From: JALYOC01 sp036675345
GTDB lineage: Bacteria > Myxococcota > Myxococcia > Myxococcales > Myxococcaceae
Assembly (NCBI GenBank): GCA_036675345.1
Contig: JAKFFE010000031.1
Location: forward strand, 241,253-305,252
DNA: 64,000 nt
Direction of reading: 5' to 3'
Positions 1-9,152 of this stretch are shown piece after piece. The position numbers were made by a program, and so were the translations under genes. The notes beneath the pieces were generated by a model. The model ran no database searches. It had not been told where the DNA came from and worked only from the letters and a program-made list of their open reading frames with translations. Within the stretch, counting starts at the first letter, position 1; the number at the start of each line of letters is the position of its first letter.

Positions 1-2
1 TC

Positions 3-722
3 GATGCGGTGCTTCGATCGGGCAGGGTCCAACTGGAAGAGCTGGCCCTGGCGGATCTGCTCCTGGCCACCGCGTGTCTGGCCCAGGACCCGGGCGCGCT
101 GGCGGTGCTGGAGGGCGAGCTGTTCCCCCAACTGGTGCCGCCGCTGCGTCAGCTCCACCCCTCCCCGGCGTTCGTGGACGAGGTGCTGCAGGCGGTGCGG
201 GAGCGGGTGCTGGTGGGCACCCGGGAGGGCCCGCCGCGGCTGAGCAGCTATGAAGGGCAGGGCCCGCTGGTGAAGTGGCTGCGCACGGTGGCGCTGCGGA
301 TCGCGTTCTCCCTGCTGCCCGCGGAGCGGGATGACGTGCGGCTGGGCGAATCGCTGGCGGAGGTGATCCGGGCCAGCGGGGCGGACCCGGAGCTCAACGC
401 GCTCTCCGGCGAACTCAAGGAGGAGCTGGAGGGGGCGCTGAAGGCGGCGGTGCTGGCGCTGACCTCCGAGGAGCGGCTGCTGCTGCGGATGCACCTGGTG
501 GATGGGCTGTCGATCGACAAGCTGGATCGGATCCTGGGCGCCCACCGCTCCACCGTTGCCCGGAAGATCAACGCCGCGAGGGAGTCGCTGCTCTCCCACA
601 CCCGCCGCGAGCTCTCCTCCCGGCTGCAGATGATGGTCAGCCGCGCCGAGCTCGGACGGGTGGCCGCCCTGGTCCAGAGCCAGCTGGAAGTCAGCCTGGG
701 ACGGCTGTTGGGCGAGCCCTAG
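3..722 (+). CDS. RNA polymerase sigma-70-like factor, Myxococcales family (5' partial)
   Basis: The frame is open to the left edge, so the N-terminus lies outside the window; a GTG at 9 is probably internal. The visible part has a region-2-like helical segment (SYEGQGPLVKWLRTVALRIA) and a C-terminal region-4-like helix-turn-helix (LTSEERLLLRMHLVDGLSID followed by LDRILGAHRSTVARKINAAR). This matches the myxobacterial sigma-70-related family, in which the domains are diverged from ordinary ECF factors. The stop codon shares four bases (CTAG) with the stop of the convergent kinase gene. The expected role is redirecting RNA polymerase; the target promoters are unknown. The neighbouring kinases carry anti-sigma-like zinc fingers, which suggests but does not show a regulatory link. 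Confidence 0.8.
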   Translation, partial: DAVLRSGRVQLEELALADLLLATACLAQDPGALAVLEGELFPQLVPPLRQLHPSPAFVDEVLQAVRERVLVGTREGPPRLSSYEGQGPLVKWLRTVALRIAFSLLPAERDDVRLGESLAEVIRASGADPELNALSGELKEELEGALKAAVLALTSEERLLLRMHLVDGLSIDKLDRILGAHRSTVARKINAARESLLSHTRRELSSRLQMMVSRAELGRVAALVQSQLEVSLGRLLGEP

Positions 723-3613
723 TCCAGCGATTGCCCTCGCCGCCAGGTCCTCAACTGCTGGGCCCGGCGTCTCCCGAAGCTGCCGCCCTGATCGAAGGTG
801 CCCAAGGCCTCCTCCATCAGTCGCCGCGCGCGGGGCGGATCCCGCCGCGCCCCCACCAGCGCCCGGGCCAGCCATTCGCGGGCGTCGGCGTCGTCCAGAT
901 CTCCGGCGATCGGCATCGGAGGCACCGCCGGTTCGATCAGCCCCAGCGCGACGGAGGGCTTTCCCAGGCCGAGCTGGATCTTCCCCAGCACCAGCGCCGC
1001 GTCGGCGTACTCCGGGCTGGTCTTGCCCTGGTGCCGTTCCGCCCGCGCCACTGCCTCCTGGGCGGTCCTCAAGGCCGCCGGCAGTTGTTCCGCCTGGCGT
1101 TGGGCGTCGGCCAGCCCGGTCACCAGCAGGGTGAGGATTGGACTCTCGGGGGGAAAGCGCTGCTGGGCCAAGCCCAGTGACTCCTCGAACCAGCCCCGAC
1201 CCTCCTCGGGGCGGCCCAGGTCCAGCAGCAGCGCGCCGATGTTGATCCTCAGGGAGTAGCCGGTGCTGGCCACGTCATCCACGCCGCGCTCCAGCTCCAG
1301 GGCCTTGCGCATCAGCGCCAGCGCCTGCTCCAGCTCTCCGCGCTGCCAGATCACCACCGCCAGGTTGGTGAGCACCATTCCATCCGGGCCGGTGGTGCGT
1401 TCGTAGATCGAGGCCGCGCGCTCCAGCGCCGCCTGGGCCTGATCCAGCTTCCCCACCGCCCGGAGCACCGGGCCCAGGTTCACCAGGGCGTTGGCGGTGA
1501 CCGGATGTTCTCCCAGCAGCCGTTCGGCGAGGGAGAGCGATTCGCGCAGCACCGCCTCCGCCTCTTCCGGTCTGCCCATCCTTCGCAGGATCGCTCCCTG
1601 GGAGGAGAGCATCTTGGCCAGGAAGGGGTCATCCTCTCCGTGGGTCCGGCGGTGCAGCACCAGCGCGCTGCGATAGCGTTCCAGCGCCGGCTCCAGCTTC
1701 CCCTGACGGACCAGCACCCCGGCCACCGCCCACTCCAGGCGCGCCGACAAGGCCTCGGCCCCGCCATCCACCCGCCGGATCGCGGCCTGCGCCACCTGGG
1801 CCAGCGCGTGGGCCTCCTCGTAGCGTTCCAGTCGGGCGCCCACCACATGGACCAGCTCGATCCACGCCAACGCCTCCTGCGCGTCCTCCCGCGCCGCGGC
1901 CGCGGCCAGCGCCGACCGCCGCAGCGCCGCCTCCGCTCCGGAGGCATCCTTCTCCATCACCTTGAGCCGCCCCAGGAGGTATCGGGCCTCCGCCTCCAGC
2001 GCCGGTGCCTGCAGCGGGGTCAGCAGCTCCAGGGCCTGGGCCAGCGCCGGCGCGGCCTCCTGCGGGCGTCCCGCCATCAACGCCGGCTGGGCGCTGGCCA
2101 GCGCGGTCCGGACCCTGGCCTCCTGTTCGCGCTGTTGGGGAGTGCTGGCGTCCGCCCGGCGGATCAGCCGCTCGGTGTCGGCGCAGGTCTCCAGCGCGGG
2201 CAACTCCGGCAGGGCCAGCACGATCGCATCCAGGGTGGGGCCGTCGGCCTGCTGCAGCCGACGGGAGAGTTCGGAGACCCGCAGCCGCGCCTGATCCAGA
2301 CAGGCCATCCGCAGCTCCATCAAGGGTTCGGATTGGCTCCCCTCCACCCGGGTGGCCCGGCACGCCGCTTCCCGCTGCCGCGCCCACCCGGAGGCAAAGC
2401 CGTCCAGGGCCGGGGCCACCCGCTGGAAGGAGAGGCTGGCCGCCGGGCGTCCGGTGGCGGAGAAGGCCTGCTCCACCCGGGCGCGAACCGCCGGGTCCCA
2501 GACCCCGCTCCACTGCGCCTCCGCGCCTCGGCAGAGCTGGTCCCGGCGAAGGACGAGCAGGGAGATCCCCAGCACCACCCCCACGCCCAGGGTCGCGCCC
2601 GCCGCCCACTTTGCCTTCCGGTGGGGGTCGCGGGAGAGCGCGTCCAGCAGCGCTCGCATCGACGAATGGCGGGCCGAAGGATCGGTGCTCAGCCCGCGCA
2701 GCAGCACCCCGCGCAACGCCCCGGGGACCTGCACTCCGGAGGGAAGAGCCCGGACCTGCCCCGCCAACACCGCCTCCCGGAGGCTCTTCCAATCCCGATC
2801 CTCGAAGGGGCGTTGCCCGTACAGCGCTTCGTACAGCGCCACGCAGAAGGAGAACTGGTCGGAGCGGGGGTCCACCTCCCGGCCCTCGATCTGCTCCGGG
2901 GACATGTACGCCGGCGTCCCCACCAGGGCCGCGCCCGCCTGGGTGCGCAGCGGGGCCACCCGCACCTGCTCGCGGCGCGCCAGCCCGAAGTCGGTCACCC
3001 CCACCCGGCCGTCGGCGCCCACCAGGACGTTGTCCGGCTTGAAGTCCCGGTGGACCAGTCCCTGGAGGTGGACCGCGTGCAGTGCCTCGCCGGCCTGGAG
3101 AAAATGCGAGAGCACGGTCCTCCAGCCCCGGGGTTGTTGGCGCACCCATTCTCCGAGCCGGGTGCCCTCCACGAACTCCATCACCACGAACACCTGATCC
3201 TCGTAGGTGCCCACGTCGTAGACCGAGACCACGTTCGGGTGGCGGACCGCGGCCATCGCCTGGGCCTCTTGCAGCAGTCGGGCGCGGGCGCGTTCGTGGA
3301 GGCCCACCCGTAGGAACTTGAGCGCCACCCGCCGGTTCAGCTTCGAGTCGTAGGCCGCGTACACCACCCCCATCGATCCCCGGCCCACCTGTTCCACCAC
3401 CAGGTAGCGGCCCACCAGGGCGCCTGGGGGCAGCTCGTTGGCTCCCGGTTGCGGGGACGGCTCCGGGTGGACCTGCACCGTGGCCTGAAGGCTGCTGACC
3501 TCCGCGGTGCACAGCGGACAGCCGCTGACGTGCGTCCACAGCTCCGCCGCCTCGGGGTTGGCCTCCCCACCGGCGAGCCACCGGCGCAGCACCTCCACCT
3601 GCGGGCATTCCAT
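719..3613 (-). CDS. Membrane Ser/Thr protein kinase with N-terminal zinc finger and TPR tail
   Basis: 964 aa. Residues 3-35 fit a zf-HC2/ZAS zinc finger (C3, then H28-x3-C32-x2-C35). A complete Hanks-type kinase domain follows at about 68-320: glycine loop GRGSMG, Lys99, Glu116, HRDFKPDN with Asp190, and DFG at 208-210. A transmembrane helix spans about 336-355, so the C-terminal 600 residues, rich in TPR-like helices, probably face the periplasm. The ATG has a GGGG Shine-Dalgarno. The gene lies 3 nt downstream of a close paralogue and is almost certainly co-transcribed with it. The architecture suggests that the TPR domain senses a ligand or protein outside and controls cytoplasmic phosphorylation. 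Substrates are unknown. Confidence 0.9.
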   Translation of the reverse strand: MECPQVEVLRRWLAGGEANPEAAELWTHVSGCPLCTAEVSSLQATVQVHPEPSPQPGANELPPGALVGRYLVVEQVGRGSMGVVYAAYDSKLNRRVALKFLRVGLHERARARLLQEAQAMAAVRHPNVVSVYDVGTYEDQVFVVMEFVEGTRLGEWVRQQPRGWRTVLSHFLQAGEALHAVHLQGLVHRDFKPDNVLVGADGRVGVTDFGLARREQVRVAPLRTQAGAALVGTPAYMSPEQIEGREVDPRSDQFSFCVALYEALYGQRPFEDRDWKSLREAVLAGQVRALPSGVQVPGALRGVLLRGLSTDPSARHSSMRALLDALSRDPHRKAKWAAGATLGVGVVLGISLLVLRRDQLCRGAEAQWSGVWDPAVRARVEQAFSATGRPAASLSFQRVAPALDGFASGWARQREAACRATRVEGSQSEPLMELRMACLDQARLRVSELSRRLQQADGPTLDAIVLALPELPALETCADTERLIRRADASTPQQREQEARVRTALASAQPALMAGRPQEAAPALAQALELLTPLQAPALEAEARYLLGRLKVMEKDASGAEAALRRSALAAAAAREDAQEALAWIELVHVVGARLERYEEAHALAQVAQAAIRRVDGGAEALSARLEWAVAGVLVRQGKLEPALERYRSALVLHRRTHGEDDPFLAKMLSSQGAILRRMGRPEEAEAVLRESLSLAERLLGEHPVTANALVNLGPVLRAVGKLDQAQAALERAASIYERTTGPDGMVLTNLAVVIWQRGELEQALALMRKALELERGVDDVASTGYSLRINIGALLLDLGRPEEGRGWFEESLGLAQQRFPPESPILTLLVTGLADAQRQAEQLPAALRTAQEAVARAERHQGKTSPEYADAALVLGKIQLGLGKPSVALGLIEPAVPPMPIAGDLDDADAREWLARALVGARRDPPRARRLMEEALGTFDQGGSFGRRRAQQLRTWRRGQSLD

Positions 3614-3616
3614 GCG

Positions 3617-6550
3617 CTACCCCAGCCCGCTTTCCCGCATCCAGGCGCGCAGACGCTGGGCCCGGCGCAGCCCGTGGGGACCGGCCCGGTCGAACTGGGC
3701 CAGCGCCTCTTCCAGCAGTCTCCTGGCCCGGGGGCGGTCCCGGCGCGCCGCGAACAGCCCGCGGGCCAGCCACTCCCGGGCATCGGCGTCATCCGAATCC
3801 TGGGCCAGCGGTTGGGGGCTGACTGCCACCTCCAGCAGCGGCAGCGCCAGGGTGAGCTTTCCCTTCGCCACGTACACCTTGCCCAGGGCCAGCGCCGCCA
3901 TCTTGTAGGTGGGGTGTTCCGCTCCCCGGTGCTGGAGGGCCAGCCGCACCGCCTCTTGTCCCGCCTCCATCGCCTGGTCCAGGTCTCCCAGCTGTCGCGA
4001 GCTCTCGCAAAGGCCCACCAGCAGGGCCAGCAGGATCGGGTGCTCGGGAGGGAAGCGTTGGCGAGCGGAGCGGAGCGATTCGGCGAACCAGTCCCGGCCC
4101 TCGGCCACCTGGCCCAGCTCCGCGAGCAGCGCTCCGATGTTCGCCCGCAGGTTGTAGGCGCCGCTGCTGGTGTCGTCGATCGCCTGCTGCAGGGCGTAGG
4201 ACCTCCGGCTCAGCGCCAGCGCCTCCTCCAGCCGGCCCCGGCTCCAGGCCACCACCGCCAGGTTGGTGAGGGTCGAGGACGCCGGGCCGGTGGTCCGCTC
4301 CTCGATGGAGGCTGCCTTCTCCAGCACCGCCTGGGCCTCGTCCAGCTTCCCCTGGGCCCGCAGCGCCGGCGCCAGGTTGACCATGATCTGGGCGGTGGTG
4401 GGGTGGTCGCCCAGCAGCCGCTCGGCGGTGGCGATCGCCTCGCGGTGACTGACCTCGGCCTCGGCGAACCGGCCCAGGTTGCGCAGGGTCACCCCTTGTT
4501 CAGAGAGCAGCCGCGCGATGCCGGGATCATTCTCCCCGTAGGCGCGACGATGAAGCACCAACGCCTGCTGGTACCGGGTGACCGCCTCCGCATGGCGGCC
4601 CTGACGGTTGAGCACCGCCGCCAAGGAGATCTCCAGCCGTGCCTGGATCGGCGCGGCGTCGGTCTCCAGTCGGCGGATGGCGGCCTGGGCCACCTGCGCC
4701 AGCGCGTGCGCCTCGTCGTAGCGTTCCAGCCGGGCGCCCACCACGTGGACCAGGTCCGCCCAGGCCAGGGCCTCCTGGGCATCCTCCCGGGCGGCGGCCG
4801 CGGCCAGCGCCGAGCGGCGCAGCGCCACCTCGGCGCCCTTGGCGTCCCGCTGCAGGATTCGCACCCGCCCCCGCAGGTACTCGGCCTCCGCCTCCAGCGC
4901 CGGGGAGCGCAGCTTCCCGAGCAGCTCCAACGCCTCGGCCAGCGGCGGCTCGGCCTCCTTCGCAAGGCCGGCCATCAACGCCGGCTGCACCCGGGCCAGC
5001 GCCGAGCGGACCTGGGCCTCCTGCTCGCGCTCCTGGGGGGAGGTGGCGCCGGCCCGTCGGATCAGCCGCTCGGTGTCCGCGCACAGTCCCAGGGGCGGCA
5101 GGTCCGGCAGCGCCAGCACGATCGCGTCCACGGTGGCGCCGTCGGCCTGCTGCAGCCGACGGGAGAGCTCGGCGATGCGGGTCCGGCCCTGATCCAGACA
5201 GGCCATCCGCAGCGCCATCACCGTCTCGGTCTGGGTCTCCTCCAGGCGCGTCGCCCGGCAGGCCTCGTCCCGCTGGTCCGCCCAGGCCCGGGCAAACCCA
5301 TCCAGCGCGGCCGCCACCCGCTGGAAGGAGGAGGCGGCCGAGGGCCGGCCGGTGGAGGAGAACGCCTGCTCCACCCGGGTGCGGACAGCGTCGTCCCAGA
5401 TCCCGCTCCACTGCGTCGCCGCCCCCCGGCAGAGCTGATCGCGCTGCAGGACCAGCAAGGAGATCCCCAGCGCCACCCCCAGGCCCAACGTGGCGCCGGC
5501 CGCCCATTTTCCCTTCCGGTAGGGATCGACGGAGAGGGCGTCCAGCAGCGCCCGCATCGACGGATAGCGGTCCTCAGGATCGGTGCTCAGCCCGCGGCGC
5601 AGCACCTGGTGCAGGGCGCCGGGGATCTTCACGCCCGCGGGGCGGTCCCGGACCCGGCCGGCCAGCACCGCTTCGCGGAGGCTTTGCCAGTCCCGATCCT
5701 CGAAGGGGCGCTGACCGCAGAGCGCCTCGTACAGCGCCACGCAGAAGGAGAACTGGTCGGAGCGGGGGTCCAGCTCCCGGCCCTCGATCTGCTCCGGGGA
5801 CATGTACGCCGGGGTCCCCACCAGGGCCCCCGGCCGGGTCTGCAGGATGTCGGGGGGTTCCTCATCCGCCCGCAGCGGGGCGGTCCGGACCTGTTCGCGG
5901 CGCGCCAGCCCGAAGTCGGTGACGCCCACCCGGCCATCCGCGCCCACCAGCACGTTGTCCGGCTTGAAGTCCCGGTGGATCAGCCCCTGGAGGTGGACCG
6001 CGTGCAGCGCCTCCCCGGCCTGGAGGAAGTGGGAGAGCACGGTCTTCCATCCGCGGGGCTGCTGCCTCGCCCACTCTCCCAGCCGGGTCCCCTCCACGAA
6101 CTCCATCACCACGAAGACCTGATCCTCGTAGGTGCCCACGTCGTAGACCGAGACCACGTTGGGGTGGCGGACCGCTGCCATCGCCTGGGCCTCCAGCAAC
6201 AGCCGGGAGCGCGCGCGTTCCTGGAGGCCGACCCGCAGGAACTTGAGCGCCACCCGCCGGTTCAGCTTCGAGTCGTAGGCCGCATAGACCACGCCCATCG
6301 AACCGCGGCCCACCTGTTCCACCACCAGGTAGCGGCCCACCAGGGCGCCCTTGGGAAGGTCGTTGGCTCCCGGCTGAGGGGTGGGATCCTCGGGCTGGAC
6401 CTGCACCGTGGCCTGGAGGCTGCTGAGCTCCGCGGTGCACAGCGGACAGCCGCTGACGTGGCCCCAGACCTCCGCCGCCTCAGGCATGGACAGCGCCCCC
6501 GAGAGCCAGCTGTGAAGCGCGTCTTCGGCGGGGCACTCCATGCCAGGCAC
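3617..6550 (-). CDS. Membrane Ser/Thr protein kinase with N-terminal zinc finger and TPR tail (paralogue)
   Basis: 977 aa, a tandem paralogue of the downstream kinase with the same order: zinc finger (C6, H31-x3-C35-x2-C38), full kinase domain (GRGSMG, HRDFKPDN, DFG), one transmembrane helix and a long TPR region. A short insertion between DFG and the APE-like segment distinguishes it. The GTG at 6550 has GAGG six bases upstream and is preferred. An ATG at 6541 would give a start matching the paralogue (MECP) but sits 15 nt from that GAGG. It is first of the two-gene unit. The pair probably arose by duplication followed by divergence of the sensor halves. Catalytic residues are intact in both copies, so neither looks like a pseudokinase. 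Confidence 0.9.
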   Translation of the reverse strand: MPGMECPAEDALHSWLSGALSMPEAAEVWGHVSGCPLCTAELSSLQATVQVQPEDPTPQPGANDLPKGALVGRYLVVEQVGRGSMGVVYAAYDSKLNRRVALKFLRVGLQERARSRLLLEAQAMAAVRHPNVVSVYDVGTYEDQVFVVMEFVEGTRLGEWARQQPRGWKTVLSHFLQAGEALHAVHLQGLIHRDFKPDNVLVGADGRVGVTDFGLARREQVRTAPLRADEEPPDILQTRPGALVGTPAYMSPEQIEGRELDPRSDQFSFCVALYEALCGQRPFEDRDWQSLREAVLAGRVRDRPAGVKIPGALHQVLRRGLSTDPEDRYPSMRALLDALSVDPYRKGKWAAGATLGLGVALGISLLVLQRDQLCRGAATQWSGIWDDAVRTRVEQAFSSTGRPSAASSFQRVAAALDGFARAWADQRDEACRATRLEETQTETVMALRMACLDQGRTRIAELSRRLQQADGATVDAIVLALPDLPPLGLCADTERLIRRAGATSPQEREQEAQVRSALARVQPALMAGLAKEAEPPLAEALELLGKLRSPALEAEAEYLRGRVRILQRDAKGAEVALRRSALAAAAAREDAQEALAWADLVHVVGARLERYDEAHALAQVAQAAIRRLETDAAPIQARLEISLAAVLNRQGRHAEAVTRYQQALVLHRRAYGENDPGIARLLSEQGVTLRNLGRFAEAEVSHREAIATAERLLGDHPTTAQIMVNLAPALRAQGKLDEAQAVLEKAASIEERTTGPASSTLTNLAVVAWSRGRLEEALALSRRSYALQQAIDDTSSGAYNLRANIGALLAELGQVAEGRDWFAESLRSARQRFPPEHPILLALLVGLCESSRQLGDLDQAMEAGQEAVRLALQHRGAEHPTYKMAALALGKVYVAKGKLTLALPLLEVAVSPQPLAQDSDDADAREWLARGLFAARRDRPRARRLLEEALAQFDRAGPHGLRRAQRLRAWMRESGLG

Positions 6551-6622
6551 TTACGACCTCGGGCGCCCCGGGGGCAAGACCACCGCCGGCGAAGAAAGGC
6601 TGCGACCGGCAGGGTAGGGGAG

Positions 6623-7618
6623 CTACTCCTCGTCGCCCCCGGCCGGCGCCCCACCCATCTTGGCCAGGTCCTCCTTGCGGACCCCCTCCACGTCGAACTT
6701 CCCGGCGGAGGCAGTCATCTTGTCGATGGTCTCGTCGAAGTCGGAGAGGTCGCCGCCCTTCTTGAAGCGCAGGAAGTTCAGCCGGGCCACCACGAAGTTC
6801 TTCAGGTACGGGCTGGTCAACCCCCGGGCCTTGAGGCCCTCCACCACCTTGATCACCGCGTCGTCCAGCCGCACCAGCTTCTCGGCGTGGGCGTCGTGGA
6901 TCCGCAGCGCCTCCTCCAGCGGGACCTCCAGGAAGCCTTCGCACTTCTTGAGCACCGGGTGGTACGCGCCGCCGGAGTAGCGGGGCCGCTGTTCATAGAC
7001 CGCGCCCAGGGTGGCAAAGGACGCCTCCTCGAACAGCGGGGCCACCTCCACCTCGGTGCGGGTGTCGCCGGCCCCCACCATCCCCCGCAGCATCCTCACC
7101 ACCTCGGTGGATCGCTCCTTGAGGTTGTGGGCCTTCTCGGTGTTCAGCGCCAGGATCTGGTAGGCGACGTTCTCGTCCGCCAGCACCAGGGCGATCACCG
7201 ACTGGCCTCCCAACAGCCGGGTGGCATGGAGCCGGTGGTTGCCGTTGGGGGTCCAGTACCCGCCGTCCCGGCGCACCGCCACCAGCGGGTCCAGGTAGTA
7301 GTCCACCCGCTCCATCGCCGCGGCCAGCTTCTTCACGTGGGTCTCGGAGACGTCGCGCTGGTAGGGGGTGGGCTGGACCTTCTCCACCGGCAGCGCGGCG
7401 ATCACCACCGCGTGTCCGCCCAACGGTTCGCGGTACACGGCCAGCGCCTTGCCCCCGTCGCTCTCGATCAGCCGGGCCAGCTCCTCTCCCTCCGGGGTGG
7501 CCTGGGCCACATCCGAGGGGGACAGTCCCCGGGACTTCGGCTCCGCCTTCTTCCGGCGCGCCGGACGGCGGACCCGCGACTTGCCAGCAGCAGACGTCGT
7601 CTTCTTCTTGGCGGCCAT
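6623..7618 (-). CDS. ParB/Srx-fold (ParB N-terminal domain) protein
   Basis: 331 aa. A basic N-terminus (about 1-35, rich in Lys/Arg) precedes a ParB-like nuclease/CTPase-fold domain with the hallmark GNHRLHATRLLG segment and an upstream PTPYQRDVSETHVKKLAAAM, the usual 'two-residue target, then helix' pattern. The C-terminal half has no recognisable DNA-binding HTH of chromosomal ParB and is alpha-helical. The ATG at 7618 has GGGGG five bases upstream; an in-frame TTG at 7621 is less likely. This is not a parABS partition gene: no parA is adjacent. Free-standing ParB-fold proteins of this sort act as CTP-dependent switches or DNA-binding regulators; its function here is unknown. Its upstream region contains repeated palindromes. 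Confidence 0.75.
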   Translation of the reverse strand: MAAKKKTTSAAGKSRVRRPARRKKAEPKSRGLSPSDVAQATPEGEELARLIESDGGKALAVYREPLGGHAVVIAALPVEKVQPTPYQRDVSETHVKKLAAAMERVDYYLDPLVAVRRDGGYWTPNGNHRLHATRLLGGQSVIALVLADENVAYQILALNTEKAHNLKERSTEVVRMLRGMVGAGDTRTEVEVAPLFEEASFATLGAVYEQRPRYSGGAYHPVLKKCEGFLEVPLEEALRIHDAHAEKLVRLDDAVIKVVEGLKARGLTSPYLKNFVVARLNFLRFKKGGDLSDFDETIDKMTASAGKFDVEGVRKEDLAKMGGAPAGGDEE

Positions 7619-7671
7619 CAATCCCCCAGTCGGTGCGGCGGCATTATGCGGCGCCGGAGGTACGAGAAATG

Positions 7672-7733
7672 TCCCGATCGGGAAATCTGTCGGCCAGCCG
7701 GGCGACGATCGGGGAGAAATTTCCCCGATCGGG
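7672..7733. promoter_or_regulatory. Cluster of CCCGATCGGG palindromes upstream of the ParB-like gene
   Basis: The 10-bp palindrome CCCGATCGGG occurs at 7673-7682 and 7724-7733. In addition, 7706-7715 and 7722-7731 form a perfect 10-bp inverted repeat with a 6-nt loop. The cluster fills the 126-bp gap between the pmbA-like stop and the ParB-like start, both on the minus strand. No T-run follows the hairpin on the minus strand, so an operator role is favoured over a classical terminator, though the hairpin could still terminate the upstream peptidase transcript. Confidence 0.5.
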
Positions 7734-7744
7734 AAACCCGGCCG

Positions 7745-9094
7745 CTACTCCCCGGAGACTGTCAGCTCGCTGAACCGGATGGTCGGCGCGCCGGTGGTCC
7801 CGCGGAACTGCAGATCGTTGCCGATCCCGTCGATGCTCTTGAGCATCCCCATCAGATTCCCGGCCACCGTGACCTCCTGGACCGGGAAGGCCAATTCGCC
7901 GTCCTGGATCCACATCCCGTTGGCGCCGCGGGAGTACTCCCCGGTGACCACGTTTGCCCCGTGGCCCAGCATCGCGGTCACATAGAACCCGTTCTTCACC
8001 TCCCGGATCAGCTCCTCCGGGGGGCGGGTGCCGGCGTCCAGGTACAGGTTGTTGGTCCCGATGTGCGGCAGCGAGTTGTAGCTGCGCGACGCGTTCCCGG
8101 TGCTCCGGGCCTTGGCCTTGCGGGCGGTAAACGTGTCGTAGAGGAAGTTCTTCAGCTTCCCCTTCTCGATGATCGGGGTGCGCCGGGTGGCCACCCCCTC
8201 CCCGTCAAACGGCGAGGTGGCCAGGCCGCGGGCCAACACCCCGTCGTCCACCAGGGTGACCTCCGGGGCGGCCACCGTCTTGCCCAGCAGCGGGGCGAAG
8301 ATGGAGGACTTCTTGAACACCGCGTCCCCGCTGGCCGCGCCGGAGACGTTGCGCACAAACGAGGCGGCCATCGAGGGATCGAAGATCACCGGGACCTTCT
8401 GCGACTTCACCTTTCGGGCGCCCAGCATCCGCAGCGCGCGCCGGGCGGCCTCCTTGCCCACGCTCTCCGGGGTGTCCAGGTCCTTGAGGAAGCGCTTGTA
8501 GTCCATCCAGTAGCTGGTCTGGAGCTGCTCGCCCTCCGAGGCCACCGGGACCGCGTACATGTACACGTAGGTGCCGGCGTACTGCCCGGAGAACCCCTCG
8601 CTGGTGGCCAGGTGGCACTCGAACACGTAGTCGCCCGCGCCCACGTCGTTGAAGGTCGAGATCCGCGGGTCCACCGACTTGCCCGCCTTCTCGATCTCCA
8701 GCGCGGTCTTCACCTTCCACTCCGGCGGCAGCCCTGCCACCTCGGAGTCGAACAGCAGCCCTACCTCCGGCAGCTTCCCCAGATCCTTGCGCACCGGCAG
8801 CCCGTTGAGCTTGTTGGGCGCGGCCGCGCCGGCCAGTTGGATCGCCCGGTCCACGAAGGTGTCCAGGCTGGTGGCCTCGAAGTCCGAGGTGTACGCGAAC
8901 CCCAGCCGGCCCTTGGAGAACACCCGCAGCCCCAGCCCCTTGGAGGCGGCCTCGGTCAGATCCTCGATCTCCGCGTCCCGGACCTTGACGCTGCTGTTGC
9001 GGCCCACCTCCACGTAGGCCTCGGCCTGCTCTGCTCCGCGCTTCAATGCCCGCTGCACCAGCTTCTTCGCCAGCTGCTCGTAGTTCGTGCTCAA
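7745..9094 (-). CDS. pmbA: TldD/PmbA family protein, PmbA (TldE)-type
   Basis: 449 aa, the usual length for TldE/PmbA. The N-terminal domain (EVRDAEIEDL-like strand, then KGLGLRVFSKGRLGFAYTSD) and the C-terminal beta-rich domain (RSYNSLPHIGTNNLYLDAGT, ATRRTPIIEKGKLKNFLYDT) are typical. It lacks the HExxxH of its partner, as expected for the non-catalytic subunit. The start is TTG at 9094 with GAGGA at proper spacing. It follows tldD by 58 bp on the same strand. TldD and TldE form a heterodimeric metalloprotease that cleaves unfolded or modified peptides in other bacteria (microcin B17 maturation, CcdA degradation). No peptide substrate gene is visible nearby. Confidence 0.9.
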   Translation of the reverse strand: MSTNYEQLAKKLVQRALKRGAEQAEAYVEVGRNSSVKVRDAEIEDLTEAASKGLGLRVFSKGRLGFAYTSDFEATSLDTFVDRAIQLAGAAAPNKLNGLPVRKDLGKLPEVGLLFDSEVAGLPPEWKVKTALEIEKAGKSVDPRISTFNDVGAGDYVFECHLATSEGFSGQYAGTYVYMYAVPVASEGEQLQTSYWMDYKRFLKDLDTPESVGKEAARRALRMLGARKVKSQKVPVIFDPSMAASFVRNVSGAASGDAVFKKSSIFAPLLGKTVAAPEVTLVDDGVLARGLATSPFDGEGVATRRTPIIEKGKLKNFLYDTFTARKAKARSTGNASRSYNSLPHIGTNNLYLDAGTRPPEELIREVKNGFYVTAMLGHGANVVTGEYSRGANGMWIQDGELAFPVQEVTVAGNLMGMLKSIDGIGNDLQFRGTTGAPTIRFSELTVSGE

Positions 9095-9152
9095 GGTCTT
9101 CCTCGGAAAGTTTTCGCGCCCGCCAACCCACCACTGCCGAACCGACCCCGGC

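Noticed and set aside
7706..7731. Hairpin as a classical intrinsic terminator
   Set aside because: No T-run follows on the minus strand; annotated as an operator-like cluster instead.
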